Notes: a model not told the origin generated them from the letters alone. A DNA stretch of 64,000 nucleotides from Elusimicrobia bacterium RIFOXYA2_FULL_47_53 (GCA_001800315.1 MGVE01000020.1:1-64000), one strand, 5' to 3'; positions 17,406 to 26,838 are shown, counted from the stretch's first letter. Translations and numbers: made by a program.

Positions 17406-18233
17406 ATGGAAGAAGAATTTCTTTCCCACCGGCATTCCAATTATATTTTCATATTTCTTTTGGCTGTTTGCACGCTTCTGCTGAGTGCCCGCCTGAGCTC
17501 TTATGTCAGAGGCCTTAAAGACCTGCTTTTCTATGTAGTTATCCCTTCTCCGCAGTCCGCCGCGAGGTTCATCCAGTCCGGACAGAAACTTTCCGAAAAC
17601 CTTACCCAGATAGTAAAAGTCCACCAGGAAAATATTGAGCTTAAAAAAACCCTGGGCCGCTACGCCTTTCTGGAAAACGAATATTATAATCTGAAAAGAG
17701 AAAACACCCGTTTGCGCTCCATAGCGGGCCTGGATATCCCGGGCGAGAAAAAACCCGTTATCGCGCAGGTTATCGGAAGAGAGCCGAGCAGCTGGTACCA
17801 GTGGATAGTGATAAATAAGGGTTTTAAAGACGGCATAACCATTGACGCTCCTGTAATCAGCGTTGTTAACAATGTGCCGGTGGCGCTCGGCAGAATAAGC
17901 GAGTCCGGCGTCAATTCGTCTAAAGTGGTGCTGATAACAAATATCCTTTCCGCCCTTCCGGCTATGAGCCGTACGACCAACGAGGACGGGCTTATGGAAG
18001 GGCAGAATTCCGGCACGCTCAAGCTCAACTACCTGTCGCGAAATTTAAGTGTTTCCATAGGCGATGAGATTGTTACAAGCCCGCTCAGCTATGTTTTCCC
18101 TTCCGGTGTCCTTGTTGGCAAGGTTGAAGATATATATCAGCACAAAGATGAGCCTTACAGCTACGCCATTGTGAAACCCGCTGTCAATTTAAATTCACTG
18201 CGCGAGGTTTCGGTTTACATACAGGTAAAATGA
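17406..18233 (+). CDS. mreC: Rod shape-determining protein MreC
   Basis: MreC is a bitopic inner-membrane protein whose periplasmic part activates PBP2. One membrane segment is visible at residues 15-33 (IFIFLLAVCTLLLSARLSS). A coiled-coil stretch rich in E, N and K follows at about residues 60-105 (ENIELKKTLGRYAFLENE). Then comes the double beta-barrel domain with IAQVIGREPSSWYQWIVINK and GVLVGKVEDI. The 275-residue length is usual. The coding end overlaps mreD by 4 nt. A GGGG stretch at 17397 is the only ribosome binding site candidate. Confidence 0.94.
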   Translation: MEEEFLSHRHSNYIFIFLLAVCTLLLSARLSSYVRGLKDLLFYVVIPSPQSAARFIQSGQKLSENLTQIVKVHQENIELKKTLGRYAFLENEYYNLKRENTRLRSIAGLDIPGEKKPVIAQVIGREPSSWYQWIVINKGFKDGITIDAPVISVVNNVPVALGRISESGVNSSKVVLITNILSALPAMSRTTNEDGLMEGQNSGTLKLNYLSRNLSVSIGDEIVTSPLSYVFPSGVLVGKVEDIYQHKDEPYSYAIVKPAVNLNSLREVSVYIQVK

Positions 18234-18736
18234 AACGCATATCGGGTTATCTTATCTTGTTTTTTGCCGGGCTTGTCATTCAGTTCGGCTGGAGCCAGTA
18301 CCTGTCCTATAAAGGGCTGAGCCCGAATTTTCTTTTAATAATACTGATATTCATAGGAATGTTCCGCGGTTCTCTCACGGCGCAGCTCCTCGGATTTATG
18401 TGGGGCCTGTCCTGGGATGTGGTTTCCGTGGACCTGTTCGGTTCGCACGCCCTGCTGCTGACCGCCGTAGGTTTTCTCTCGGGCAAACTCAACAGGAAAT
18501 GGGATGAGGATAAGGTGGTCAACCAGATAATAATAACATTCGCGGCGAGCGTCGCCTTCTGGTTCGGGCTTTTCTGCCTGTATTTTATTTTCGGGCAGGG
18601 CGAATATAAATTCAGGTTAAATTCAATAATATTTTTTCAGCCATTTTACAACATGCTTGTTGCTCCGGCCATTTTCTGGCTGGGAGAGCGGCTTCTTGAT
18701 ATTTTTGATGTCAGAAAAGAAGAAGAAGAATATTAA
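18230..18736 (+). CDS. mreD: Rod shape-determining protein MreD
   Basis: MreD is a small polytopic membrane partner of MreC in the elongasome. The 168-residue product has about five hydrophobic segments, for example YLILFFAGLVIQFGWSQYL near the start and IIITFAASVAFWFGLFCLYF near residues 102-121. The motif SPNFLLIILIFIGMFRG matches MreD sequences. Position directly after mreC with a 4-nt overlap and before a PBP2 gene supports the assignment. Primary sequence conservation in this family is low, so context carries weight. Confidence 0.9.
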   Translation: MKRISGYLILFFAGLVIQFGWSQYLSYKGLSPNFLLIILIFIGMFRGSLTAQLLGFMWGLSWDVVSVDLFGSHALLLTAVGFLSGKLNRKWDEDKVVNQIIITFAASVAFWFGLFCLYFIFGQGEYKFRLNSIIFFQPFYNMLVAPAIFWLGERLLDIFDVRKEEEEY

Positions 18737-18772
18737 CAGCCGCTAAGCATACGGCAAAAATTTGGGATAAAT

Positions 18773-20584
18773 ATGGTTTGGCAGCAGGAACACAGGCTTT
18801 CCTACGAGGATTTTCTTGAGAAATATCAGTTTATTATATACCTGTTTATTCTGCTTTTTCTTTTCGTATCGCTGCGCCTTTTTCACCTCCAGGTAATCCG
18901 CGGAAACTACTACAGAACAATCTCGGAACAGCAAAGAACACAGATTATCCTTGAGCGCGCTCCCAGGGGAATAATTTATAGCGCCGGCGGGGAAGTAATA
19001 GTGGGCAATAAAACATCCTATGTGGCGTTGTTCTATCCGTTCACTCAGGAGGCCACCCCGCCCAAAACGACATTAGACAGGCTCGGCAGGATACTCAAGG
19101 AAAAGAAAGTCATTAATTCGCTGGTTAAAGGATGGCGCAGCGGACAGGTTGTGCGGCTTGCGGAAGACTTAACGCGCCAGGAAATGTTTTCGCTCCTGGA
19201 ACAGCGGCTTATGATACCCGGTATTTCCGTTGTTAAGGAAGCCAGAAGGGAATACGCTTACCCCGAGGCCGTCTCTCACCTTGTAGGTTATATCAATGAA
19301 ATAACCAGGCGCGAGCTTGATTCTATGTCCGAAGAGGGCTACAGGAGCGGCGACTGGATGGGCCGCGGCGGCCTGGAGCAGTTTTACGACCCTAAAATAA
19401 GAGGCACTGACGGGGGCTGGCAGATTGAGGTGGACGCCATGGGCCATCAGACCAGGCTTGTGCGCCATGTCCGCTCAACGATAGGCAACAGCCTCTACAC
19501 GACCATAAATTTAAAACTTCAGGAGGTTGCGGCTTCGGCGCTTGCCAAATCCCCGACCGGGCGCGGCGCCGTTGTCGGAGTGGATCCTCGCAACGGCGAG
19601 GTGAGGATACTTGTGTCAAGCCCGGGCTTTGACCCCAACCTCGCGGTTACCGGAGAGTTCACCCAGTTTTTAAAACGCAAGGACCTGCCGCTCTTTAACA
19701 GAACCATGCAGGCTCTTTACCCGCCGGGCTCAACTTTTAAAATAGTCACCATGGCCGCGGCTCTCGCGGGCAACAAAGCCAGTCTCTCGCAAGTCTATAA
19801 CTGCCAGGGCAGTTTTAAATACGGCAATAAAACTTTCAAATGCTGGGAAAAAAAGGGCCACGGCAGGCTTAATATGACGCAGGCTTTCGCAAAGTCCTGC
19901 AATGTGTATTTTTACCAGCTGGCTCTTAAAGTCGGCCCCGAGCTCCTTGAGAAATACTCCAGGGATTTCCGCTTAGGCGAGCCGACGGGCCTGGAAGGCT
20001 ATTCGGAAAAAGCCGGCCTGGTGCCGTCGCCCGAGTGGAAAAAAGAAAAACTTCGCGATTCGTGGCATCCCGGCGACACGATAAATATGGGCATAGGCCA
20101 GGGGGCTTTATGGGTTACGCCCGCGCAGATGGCATCATTGATAAGTACCGTCGCCAACGGCGGAACCGTATTTAAACTTCATCTTGTAAGCAAAATAGTC
20201 AACCAGTCCAACGAGACTGTGGCGCGCTTCCGGCCTCAACGGACGGGCATGGTAAATTTGCCCGGCGATGTCTGGGCCAACCTGCATTTCGCGCTTAAAG
20301 AGGTCGTGAAAAACGGCACCGCCGGCGCCTGCAACTTTAAGGAGTTTGAGGTCGCCGGAAAAACCGGCACGGCGCAAAATCCGCACGGCAAAGACCACGC
20401 GTGGTTTGTTTCTTACGCGCCCGCGGACGACCCACAGCTGGCGCTTGTGGTAATAGTTGAAAACGGCGGGAGCGGCGGCGGCGTCGCGGCTCCGCTTGCC
20501 AGGGAGATTTACGCCGAGATGTTCAATAAGAAAATAGAAAAGGATGTAAAAATTGAAGGCGTTGAAAAGGCAAGCGACGAATAA
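18773..20584 (+). CDS. mrdA: Penicillin-binding protein 2 (peptidoglycan transpeptidase)
   Basis: PBP2 cross-links peptidoglycan during elongation together with RodA. An N-terminal membrane helix lies at about residues 22-40 (QFIIYLFILLFLFVSLRLF). A dimerisation domain and the transpeptidase domain follow. The active-site motifs are STFK (catalytic Ser320, Lys323), SCN (in KSCNVYFYQ, near residue 375) and KTG at residues 530-532. At 603 residues it has the usual size. It lies between mreD and rodA, the standard elongasome arrangement. Confidence 0.97.
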   Translation: MVWQQEHRLSYEDFLEKYQFIIYLFILLFLFVSLRLFHLQVIRGNYYRTISEQQRTQIILERAPRGIIYSAGGEVIVGNKTSYVALFYPFTQEATPPKTTLDRLGRILKEKKVINSLVKGWRSGQVVRLAEDLTRQEMFSLLEQRLMIPGISVVKEARREYAYPEAVSHLVGYINEITRRELDSMSEEGYRSGDWMGRGGLEQFYDPKIRGTDGGWQIEVDAMGHQTRLVRHVRSTIGNSLYTTINLKLQEVAASALAKSPTGRGAVVGVDPRNGEVRILVSSPGFDPNLAVTGEFTQFLKRKDLPLFNRTMQALYPPGSTFKIVTMAAALAGNKASLSQVYNCQGSFKYGNKTFKCWEKKGHGRLNMTQAFAKSCNVYFYQLALKVGPELLEKYSRDFRLGEPTGLEGYSEKAGLVPSPEWKKEKLRDSWHPGDTINMGIGQGALWVTPAQMASLISTVANGGTVFKLHLVSKIVNQSNETVARFRPQRTGMVNLPGDVWANLHFALKEVVKNGTAGACNFKEFEVAGKTGTAQNPHGKDHAWFVSYAPADDPQLALVVIVENGGSGGGVAAPLAREIYAEMFNKKIEKDVKIEGVEKASDE

Positions 20585-20586
20585 AT

Positions 20587-21939
20587 ATGGCAATGAATTT
20601 TGAAAACAAATCATCTCTAAACAGGTTCATCCAGAATATAGACTGGATACTCGTTGCCACGGTCGCTTTTCTCGTTGCCACGGGGCTTGTGGCCGTGTAT
20701 TCAGCGACGCTCCATTACGGAAGCCCCGGAAAGTTCGTGGCCACGCAGGTGGCGGCTGTTATAATAGGTTTTGTGGGCCTGCTGTTTTTTGCCATTGTAA
20801 ATTACCAGTTTTTTAAACAGCCGACCTGGGTGCTTTACGCTCTTTCATCGCTTTTTCTGCTCTCGGTTCTTTTCTTCGGAACTACGATCAGGGGAACTAA
20901 GGGCTGGTTTAATTTCGGATATTTCTCTTTTCAGCCGGTGGAAGTAGTTAAAATAATATTTATTCTGGTTTTGGCGGGCTACCTTGATAAGAACTGGCGC
21001 GAGATGAAATATCTTCCCAAAATTGCTATACCCGTGCTTTTGCTTCTCGGCCAGGTCGGGCTCGTGCTGATGCAGCCGGATTTCTCTTCAACGCTTGTAT
21101 TTTTTCCGGTTACTATCATTCTTCTTTTCGCGGCTGGTGTTGAACCGCTTTACCTTATCGCCATGATGTTGTTCGGTTCAATTGCCGTGGGCATCCCGCT
21201 TTTTGCCACATTTCTGAAACTTCAGCCGGGATTTCTCGGAGCGCACCACTATTTCGCGTATTTCGTTAAAGCCACTCGCGGCGGATGGCCCGCCTTTAAT
21301 ATTCTGGTCGCGGTAACGGGGTCGCTGTTTCTGTTCTGGTGGTTGTTAAACAAGTTCCGCGTAAAGATTCCTTTTGTATATTTCGTGACCCTGGCGGCTA
21401 TCATAATTGGCGGCAGCCTTTCCTCGGCGGTCGTGCAAAAGTCGCTGAAGGAATACCAGAGAAAAAGGCTTATCGTGTTTTTAAATCCGGAGGCCGACCC
21501 GCTTGGCTCGGGATACAATATCATTCAGTCCAAAATAGCCATCGGTTCGGGACGGTTTGTGGGCAAGGGCCTGTTTTCGGGTACTCAGTCTCAGCTGGGT
21601 TTTCTTCCTGAACAGCACACGGATTTTGTTTTTTCGCTGATAGGCGAGGAAACCGGGTATTTTTTCACCCAGCTGGTTCTGCTGGCGTATTTTATTCTCA
21701 TCTGGCGGGGCATGGTTATCGCGCGCGAATCACGAGACAGGTTTGGCTCGCTGGCCGCGGTGGGGATATCCACGATGTTCGCGTTTTACGGTGTCATTAA
21801 TATCGGCATGGTTATGGGGCTTATGCCGGCGACAGGTCTGCCCATGCCTCTTTTGTCATACGGCGGCTCCTGCATGGTCAGCGCGCTGTGGGCGATAGGA
21901 ATACTTTTTTCTATTCATGTAAGAAGGTTTACACATTAA
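20587..21939 (+). CDS. rodA: Peptidoglycan glycosyltransferase RodA
   Basis: RodA is the SEDS-family glycosyltransferase that polymerises lipid II for lateral wall growth. The 450-residue protein has about ten hydrophobic segments. SEDS signatures are visible: RGTKGWFNFG near residue 98, QPVEVVKIIFILVLAGYL near residue 117, QPDFSSTLVFFPV near residue 160, and LPEQHTDFVFSLIGEETGYFF near residue 340. It is longer than E. coli RodA (370) owing to a larger central loop. It begins 3 nt after the mrdA stop. ATGs at 20587 and 20593 are both possible. Confidence 0.96.
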   Translation: MAMNFENKSSLNRFIQNIDWILVATVAFLVATGLVAVYSATLHYGSPGKFVATQVAAVIIGFVGLLFFAIVNYQFFKQPTWVLYALSSLFLLSVLFFGTTIRGTKGWFNFGYFSFQPVEVVKIIFILVLAGYLDKNWREMKYLPKIAIPVLLLLGQVGLVLMQPDFSSTLVFFPVTIILLFAAGVEPLYLIAMMLFGSIAVGIPLFATFLKLQPGFLGAHHYFAYFVKATRGGWPAFNILVAVTGSLFLFWWLLNKFRVKIPFVYFVTLAAIIIGGSLSSAVVQKSLKEYQRKRLIVFLNPEADPLGSGYNIIQSKIAIGSGRFVGKGLFSGTQSQLGFLPEQHTDFVFSLIGEETGYFFTQLVLLAYFILIWRGMVIARESRDRFGSLAAVGISTMFAFYGVINIGMVMGLMPATGLPMPLLSYGGSCMVSALWAIGILFSIHVRRFTH

Positions 21940-21950
21940 GGTGTTTTTTT

Positions 21951-21970
21951 GAGATCTCAAATTTGAAATT
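21951..21970. repeat. Diverged ATCTCAAATTTGAGAT-type palindrome
   Basis: GAGATCTCAAATTTGAAATT is a one-base variant of the palindromes at 2327 and 7911. It lies just after rodA. Confidence 0.55.
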
Positions 21971-21992
21971 GTTCTTTATCTAAAGAAACAAA

Positions 21993-22060
21993 GTCGCGGG
22001 GCTTGCGGCCCCAGCACCCCGTTCAACTTTTCTTTGCACGCTCAAAGAAAAGCGGTAAAA
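21993..22060. repeat. Structured repeat family, partial copy E
   Basis: Only the 5-prime part of the family is present: a GGGGC/GCCCC hairpin, CAGCACCCCG, and a CTTTTCTTTG (22027-22036) to CAAAGAAAAG (22043-22052) stem. The longer 3-prime hairpin of the full copies at 26150, 38925, 44188 and 60180 is missing. Confidence 0.65.
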
Positions 22061-22147
22061 AGGTTTGGCTTTTAGGCCAAGAAATAGAAATAAATCAATC
22101 AATTCCGCTCCTGCAGGGGGAGAGGATGAAAAGGACATAAATTTTAT

Positions 22148-24598
22148 ATGGATATAAACAAGATACTTCCATTAGTTCAGCGGCCTACAAGATACATCAA
22201 TCACGAGCTTAACTCGGTTCGCAAAGAAAAAGCCGAGGTTTCCCTGGCTTTGTGTTTCCCGGACATGTATGAGCTGGGCGCTTCAAACCTGGGGCTTGAG
22301 ATACTCTATCACATAGTTAACGCGCGGCAAGACGCTGTTGCCGAGCGCTGTTACGCTCCCGCCACCGATATGGAAGCCATGCTGAGGAAAGAAAACTACC
22401 CTCTTTTTTCGCTTGAGACAAAAAAGCCGCTCAAAGAGTTTGATGTCATAGGTTTCGGCCTTCAGTACGAACTTTGCGCGACCAATGTTTTGAATATGTT
22501 AAATCTCGGCGGGTTGAAGCTGTTGTCCTCGGAGCGCACCGAGGCTTTCCCTCTTGTCATAGGCGGGGGGCCTTTGACCGCGAACCCCGAGCCGCTCGCG
22601 GATTTCTTTGACGCTTTCGTGCTTGGCGACGGAGAAGACGCGATTAATGAAATAGTTGACGCGGTTAAAAAACTTAAACAAAAAGCCGCGGGTAAAACAC
22701 AGCTTCTTGAAGAGCTTTCTAAAATAGAGGGCGTATATGTGCCTTCGTTGTACGCCGTAAACTATAAATCCGACGGCACGATAGAATCGGTGAAGCCCCG
22801 GGGCTCCGCGCCGGAAAAAATAGTGAAAAGAACCGTCAAACTGCAGGACTCGTTTTTTCCCGCGGCCCAGATGGTTCCGTATCTTCAGACGGTGCACAAC
22901 AGGCTCAACATTGAAATAGCCCGCGGCTGTCCGCGCCGCTGCAGGTTCTGCCAGGCCTCGCGGTATTATTACCCTTGGAGAATAAGGCCCCGCGAAAAAA
23001 TAATGAGCCTGCTGGAGCAGGGCCTCGCGGCCACCGGTTACGAAGAGGTCGCGCTCTCATCGCTTTCCTGCACCGAGTACAAAGGGCTTGACGGCCTGTT
23101 AGACGAGATAAACTACAAATACGGCGCCGGGCGCCTCAATGTTTCAATCCCTTCCCTTCGGTGCGACCAGTTTTCGCTTAAAGTTGCTTCAAATCTCGGG
23201 CACAACAAAAGGTCCAGCCTTACTTTCGCGCCCGAAGCGGGGAGCCAGCGCTTAAGAGAAGTCATAGGCAAAGAACTTACTGAAGCCGATATTTCCGGAA
23301 CTCTGACCATGGCCTATAAAATGGGCTGGCGGCTGATAAAGCTGTATTTCATGCTGGGGCTCCCGACAGAAAACGATTCCGATGTCTCCGCCATAGTTGA
23401 GCTGGTGCGTTCCGTGAAAAGGCAGGCCCAGGGTTTAAATTTCAACATCACCCTTTCGCCTTTTGTTCCGAAAGCCCAGACGCCCTTCCAGTGGAGCGCC
23501 ATGGCAACCAAAGAAGTTTTAAAAGAGCGGATAACCAGGCTTGAAAAACAGCTGCCCGCCTCGGTAAAAAGCCACAACATTGACTCAAGCATACTTGAGG
23601 CTGTTTTCGCGCGCGGCGACAGAAAACTTTCAAAAGCCATAGTCAGGGCCTGGGAAAAGGGCTGCAAGTTTGACCAGTGGAAAGAGCACATGAAGTTCGG
23701 CGTATGGAACGAGGCTTTCGCCGAAACCGGAATAGACACGGCATTTTATCTGGGCCGCGAACGGGGAAGAGGAGAGGTTCTGCCCTGGGACCACCTTGTG
23801 TTCGCTTCGGACAAAAATGCCCTCATAGAAGAGCACGACCGCGGCATGGCGGCCTGCGAAGCTGCGGAAAAAGTTTCCGCGCCCGAACCCGCCGCGGCTC
23901 CCGTAAGCGCGCAGAGGCCCGTGCCGGTAGCGGCGCCGCAGGGCAAGACTGTATCAAGAGTGCGCCTGCGTTTTTCCAGAAAGGGCGAGACAAGGTTTTT
24001 GTCCCATTTAGAACAGATAGAAGTTTTCAGGCGCGCCATAAGAAGAGCAGGACTGCCGCTGGTGTTTACCTCCGGATTTCACCCTCAGCCGAAGGCCGCC
24101 TTCGGCCCGGCTATTTCGGTGGGCTACGAAAGCCAGAGCGAATACATGGAGCTGGACTTGTTCCGCCGCGTTGAGCTTCCCGAGATAACGCAGATGTTAA
24201 ACAATGTCCTGCCGCCGGATTTTGAACTTATTGAGGTAAAAAGGGTGCCGCTGTTTTTTCCTTCATTTGATTCGCTTGTAAATGTGGCTGAATATAGAAT
24301 ACAATATAGCGTGACCCAGGAGCAGATAGACGCCCTGCTCGCCAAAAGCGAGATAATTATTGAAAAACACAAGGACGGCAAGGTGACCAGGATTGACGCC
24401 AGGCCGTTGATAAAAGAATTGAAAATAGAGAACGGCGGATTGTTGTTTAGAATAGCTTTCGGCCCGAAGAAAAATGTTAAGCCGGAAAAGATTTTGCAGG
24501 TTCTCTGCGGCCTGGACGAAACGGGCGCGAAGCTTGTTCCTATCACAAGGACCGGGCTTCTGGTGGAGAAGAAAGACGGGACGATAAGCGTTCCGTAA
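22148..24598 (+). CDS. B12-binding-type radical SAM protein fused to a DUF2344 domain
   Basis: The 816-residue protein joins two domains often encoded separately. Residues 1-580 match the TIGR03960 radical SAM family. They have a B12-binding-like N-terminal region (VIGGGPLTANPEP near residue 138) and a CX3CX2C cluster site at C261, C265 and C268 in ARGCPRRCRFCQASRYYYPW. Residues about 602-816 match the DUF2344 (TIGR03936) family, starting at RVRLRFSRKGETRFLSHLEQ. An alanine- and proline-rich linker at about 575-600 separates them. The substrate of the family is not established to my knowledge. The neighbouring RNase G, rplU, rpmA and obgE genes are common companions, which suggests an RNA- or ribosome-related role. 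Confidence 0.9.
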   Translation: MDINKILPLVQRPTRYINHELNSVRKEKAEVSLALCFPDMYELGASNLGLEILYHIVNARQDAVAERCYAPATDMEAMLRKENYPLFSLETKKPLKEFDVIGFGLQYELCATNVLNMLNLGGLKLLSSERTEAFPLVIGGGPLTANPEPLADFFDAFVLGDGEDAINEIVDAVKKLKQKAAGKTQLLEELSKIEGVYVPSLYAVNYKSDGTIESVKPRGSAPEKIVKRTVKLQDSFFPAAQMVPYLQTVHNRLNIEIARGCPRRCRFCQASRYYYPWRIRPREKIMSLLEQGLAATGYEEVALSSLSCTEYKGLDGLLDEINYKYGAGRLNVSIPSLRCDQFSLKVASNLGHNKRSSLTFAPEAGSQRLREVIGKELTEADISGTLTMAYKMGWRLIKLYFMLGLPTENDSDVSAIVELVRSVKRQAQGLNFNITLSPFVPKAQTPFQWSAMATKEVLKERITRLEKQLPASVKSHNIDSSILEAVFARGDRKLSKAIVRAWEKGCKFDQWKEHMKFGVWNEAFAETGIDTAFYLGRERGRGEVLPWDHLVFASDKNALIEEHDRGMAACEAAEKVSAPEPAAAPVSAQRPVPVAAPQGKTVSRVRLRFSRKGETRFLSHLEQIEVFRRAIRRAGLPLVFTSGFHPQPKAAFGPAISVGYESQSEYMELDLFRRVELPEITQMLNNVLPPDFELIEVKRVPLFFPSFDSLVNVAEYRIQYSVTQEQIDALLAKSEIIIEKHKDGKVTRIDARPLIKELKIENGGLLFRIAFGPKKNVKPEKILQVLCGLDETGAKLVPITRTGLLVEKKDGTISVP

Positions 24599-24721
24599 TC
24601 CGCCACTACGGCGTTGGCGGACTTTCCGCCAATACGGATTAGGCGGACTCATCCGCCGCTTCGGCGGCGGGAGTTGAAAATTTATCGCGCATGGCGCGAA
24701 ATCAAATTGCGAGGTATTAAG
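24599..24721. other. GC-rich hairpin spacer
   Basis: The spacer contains nested CCGCC/GGCGG inverted repeats (CCGCCACTACGGCGTTGGCGG-like, then CATCCGCCG CTT CGGCGGCGGG). An upstream ATG at 24614 is in frame with rng, but the translation across these hairpins is low-complexity and has no family similarity. It is treated as non-coding. Confidence 0.5.
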
Positions 24722-26146
24722 GTGAAAAAAGAAATTGTCGTGAACAGGGCGCCCGAGGAGACCCGGGTAGCCATTTTAGAGGACGGGAACCTGGTTGACC
24801 TTTTTATTGAAAGGCGGGAGTCCGAGAAAATAGTGGGCAACATTTACAAGGGGCGGGTGGAAAACATACTGCCCGGCATATCCAGCGCTTTTGTGGACGC
24901 GGGCCTGGATAAAAACACTTACCTTTTCGTTGACGATGTGGTTTCGGAAACAAAAGACCGCAAAATTGAAAAGATGATTTCGCGCGGCAGCGAAGTGCTT
25001 GTGCAGGTGGACAAAGAGCCCATAAGCACCAAGGGCGCGAAGGTCACTATGGATATTTCCCTGCCCGGCAGGCTGCTGGTTTATATGCCGTTCAGCCGGC
25101 ACGGAGGGATATCTAAAAACATAGAGGACCACAACGAACGCACGAGGCTTAAGAAAATAATATCGGATATAAAACCCGAAACCGGAGAGATAATAGTGCG
25201 CACGGAAGCCGAGGAGGCGACCGAAAAAGAGTTAAAAAGAGAGATGCGCTATCTCAAAAGGCTGTGGGATTCCATTAAAGAACGGTCAAAAAGCGCCGCC
25301 ACGCCGTCGCTGGTACACCGCGACCTGGGCATAGTCTTTCAGACCATAAGGGATTTCTTTAATGACGAAGTAAATATCATGCTTATTGATTCCGGCGCGG
25401 AATACAAAGAAGCCGCCGAGTTCGTCAGCATCGTTTCCCCCGAACTGCAGGAGCGCGTTAAGCAGTATTCCGGCAGAACCCCGATATTTAAGGCCTACGG
25501 CATTGAGGAAGAAATAAAAAAACTTCATTCAAACCGGGTCAACCTGCCTTCGGGCGGCTCCATAATAATACAGGAAGCCGAATCGCTCTGCGCCATTGAT
25601 GTCAACACGGGGCGTTTCGCCGGCAAAAAAACTCAGGAAGAAACAGTAACTGTCACGAACATTGAAGCCGCCAAAGAGGTCGCCCGCCAGATAAGACTGA
25701 GAAATATAGGCGGCATAGTGGTTATAGATTTTATTGACATGAAAAAAGCCAAGAACAGGCACAGAGTGCTTGAGGCTCTCACGCAGGCGGTAAAGAGCGA
25801 CAAGGCCAAAACAAAAATCTGGCCGATAACAAGGCTCGGGCTTATTGAGATGACACGCGAGCGCAAAAGAGAATCTTTTTTCTCTCTGCTCGGAGAGACC
25901 TGCCCGCACTGCGGCGGCACCGGCTCGGTAATTTCAAGGGAATCGCTTTTTATTCAGCTGGTAAACGAACTGACTCAGATGAAGGTCACCCGCCACAGCG
26001 GCAAGGTGCGCATCAGGCTTCATCCGGATGTCGCGGGATATTTTAAGGAAAGAGCTTCCAGGCTCGCGAAGGTGGCGGGAGAAAAAGTTGAGATCCAGCC
26101 CTCGCACGATATTGAGTGGGAAGATTATCAGATCATCGTAGAGTAA
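24722..26146 (+). CDS. rng: Ribonuclease G/E family endoribonuclease
   Basis: The enzyme processes rRNA precursors and helps decay mRNA. An S1 domain lies at about residues 35-110 (GNIYKGRVENILPGISSAFV). The catalytic magnesium ligands are D293 (AIDVNTG) and D336 (VVIDFIDM). C394 and C397 in CPHCGGTG form the zinc link. The protein ends soon after, without the long RNase E scaffold, so RNase G is the better name. The GTG at 24722 is chosen because GAGGT stands 8 nt upstream and it gives the family start KKEIVVNRAPEETRVAILEDG. The frame upstream runs through a hairpin spacer. Confidence 0.93.
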   Translation: MKKEIVVNRAPEETRVAILEDGNLVDLFIERRESEKIVGNIYKGRVENILPGISSAFVDAGLDKNTYLFVDDVVSETKDRKIEKMISRGSEVLVQVDKEPISTKGAKVTMDISLPGRLLVYMPFSRHGGISKNIEDHNERTRLKKIISDIKPETGEIIVRTEAEEATEKELKREMRYLKRLWDSIKERSKSAATPSLVHRDLGIVFQTIRDFFNDEVNIMLIDSGAEYKEAAEFVSIVSPELQERVKQYSGRTPIFKAYGIEEEIKKLHSNRVNLPSGGSIIIQEAESLCAIDVNTGRFAGKKTQEETVTVTNIEAAKEVARQIRLRNIGGIVVIDFIDMKKAKNRHRVLEALTQAVKSDKAKTKIWPITRLGLIEMTRERKRESFFSLLGETCPHCGGTGSVISRESLFIQLVNELTQMKVTRHSGKVRIRLHPDVAGYFKERASRLAKVAGEKVEIQPSHDIEWEDYQIIVE

Positions 26147-26149
26147 TTG

Positions 26150-26360
26150 CGAGGGGCTAACCCCTACGACCCTTTTTAAGGTTTCTTTGCCTGCTCAAAG
26201 AAACCTTAACAAAGAAACGCACCCCGCGAGCCATTCGCTGAACATTTTTGGGAATCTTTGAAAACTCGCCCGTCGGCTCCCGCCAGGACGGGCTCAAACA
26301 TTCAAAGATTAATTCCCCGAAAATATTCAGCTCATAATCGGCTCGGAAGGGGTATGAAAT
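26150..26360. repeat. Structured repeat family, copy A
   Basis: It opens with an AGGGG/CCCCT hairpin. Next is the stem AAGGTTTCTTTG (26178-26189) with CAAAGAAACCTT (26196-26207). A long imperfect hairpin follows, closed by ACCCC (26221) with GGGGT (26349), GAGCC (26228) with GGCTC (26340), GCTGAA with TTCAGC, and CCCGTC with GACGGG at the tip. The stems are kept in other copies with different bases, which is compensatory change. Confidence 0.75.
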
Positions 26361-26382
26361 ACAACGATCCCATTTAAGGTCA

Positions 26383-26640
26383 AGCCGTCATACTGATCTC
26401 CCGAAGGGAGAGAAGTATCTCTCTTTTTCGTCATTCCGGAATTGTTCTGTCCCACAGCGAAAAATCACCCGTCTTTGGACGGGTGAAGAATGCTTCGCAT
26501 TCGCCTGGGAGGCCGGCTGATTTTATCCAAAGCATTGGGCCGTCACTCCGGGATCCACAAACAAAACAAAAGACTGTATCACAGACTACTATCTCTGGCA
26601 TGACAACACAAATAAGTTTGCAGTTCACTTAAAACTTACA
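26383..26640. repeat. Mixed short palindromic repeats
   Basis: The stretch contains a GATCTCCCGAAGGGAGAG motif, a CATTCCGGAATTGTTCTGTCC fragment of the GTCATTCC repeat type, and a TCACCCGTC/GACGGGTGA hairpin at 26466-26487. I see no credible gene in it. Confidence 0.5.
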
Positions 26641-26650
26641 ACTTAAAACT

Positions 26651-26801
26651 TGAGTCAGTTGAAAAAGTGTTTCTGGCCGTCTTTGCGAGGAGTGCAACGA
26701 CGCGGCAATCTCGTCGTTCCCGACGGAAAAGCGAGATTGCTTCTCTCCCTTCGGGAGATCGCAATGACAGGGTCTTATTAAGGGTTTTTCAATTGACTCA
26801 A
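26651..26801. repeat. GTCTTTGCGAG...GCAATGAC palindromic repeat F1
   Basis: A 150-nt palindromic element. The outer arms are TGAGTCAGTTGAAAAA and TTTTTCAATTGACTCA (15 of 16 complementary). Inside are GTCTTTGCGAGG...GGCAATCTCGTC and its complement ending TCGCAATGAC, with a CTCCCTTCGGGAG hairpin. A close relative lies at 50333-50440. Confidence 0.7.
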
Positions 26802-26838
26802 CTTAAAACTTATAACTTTATTTCCGTTTGATTGATTT

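Noticed and set aside
24614-24721. N-terminal extension of RNase G from an upstream ATG
   Set aside because: The 36 residues would be encoded by CCGCC/GGCGG hairpins and have no RNase G similarity; the GTG at 24722 has a ribosome binding site and gives the family start.
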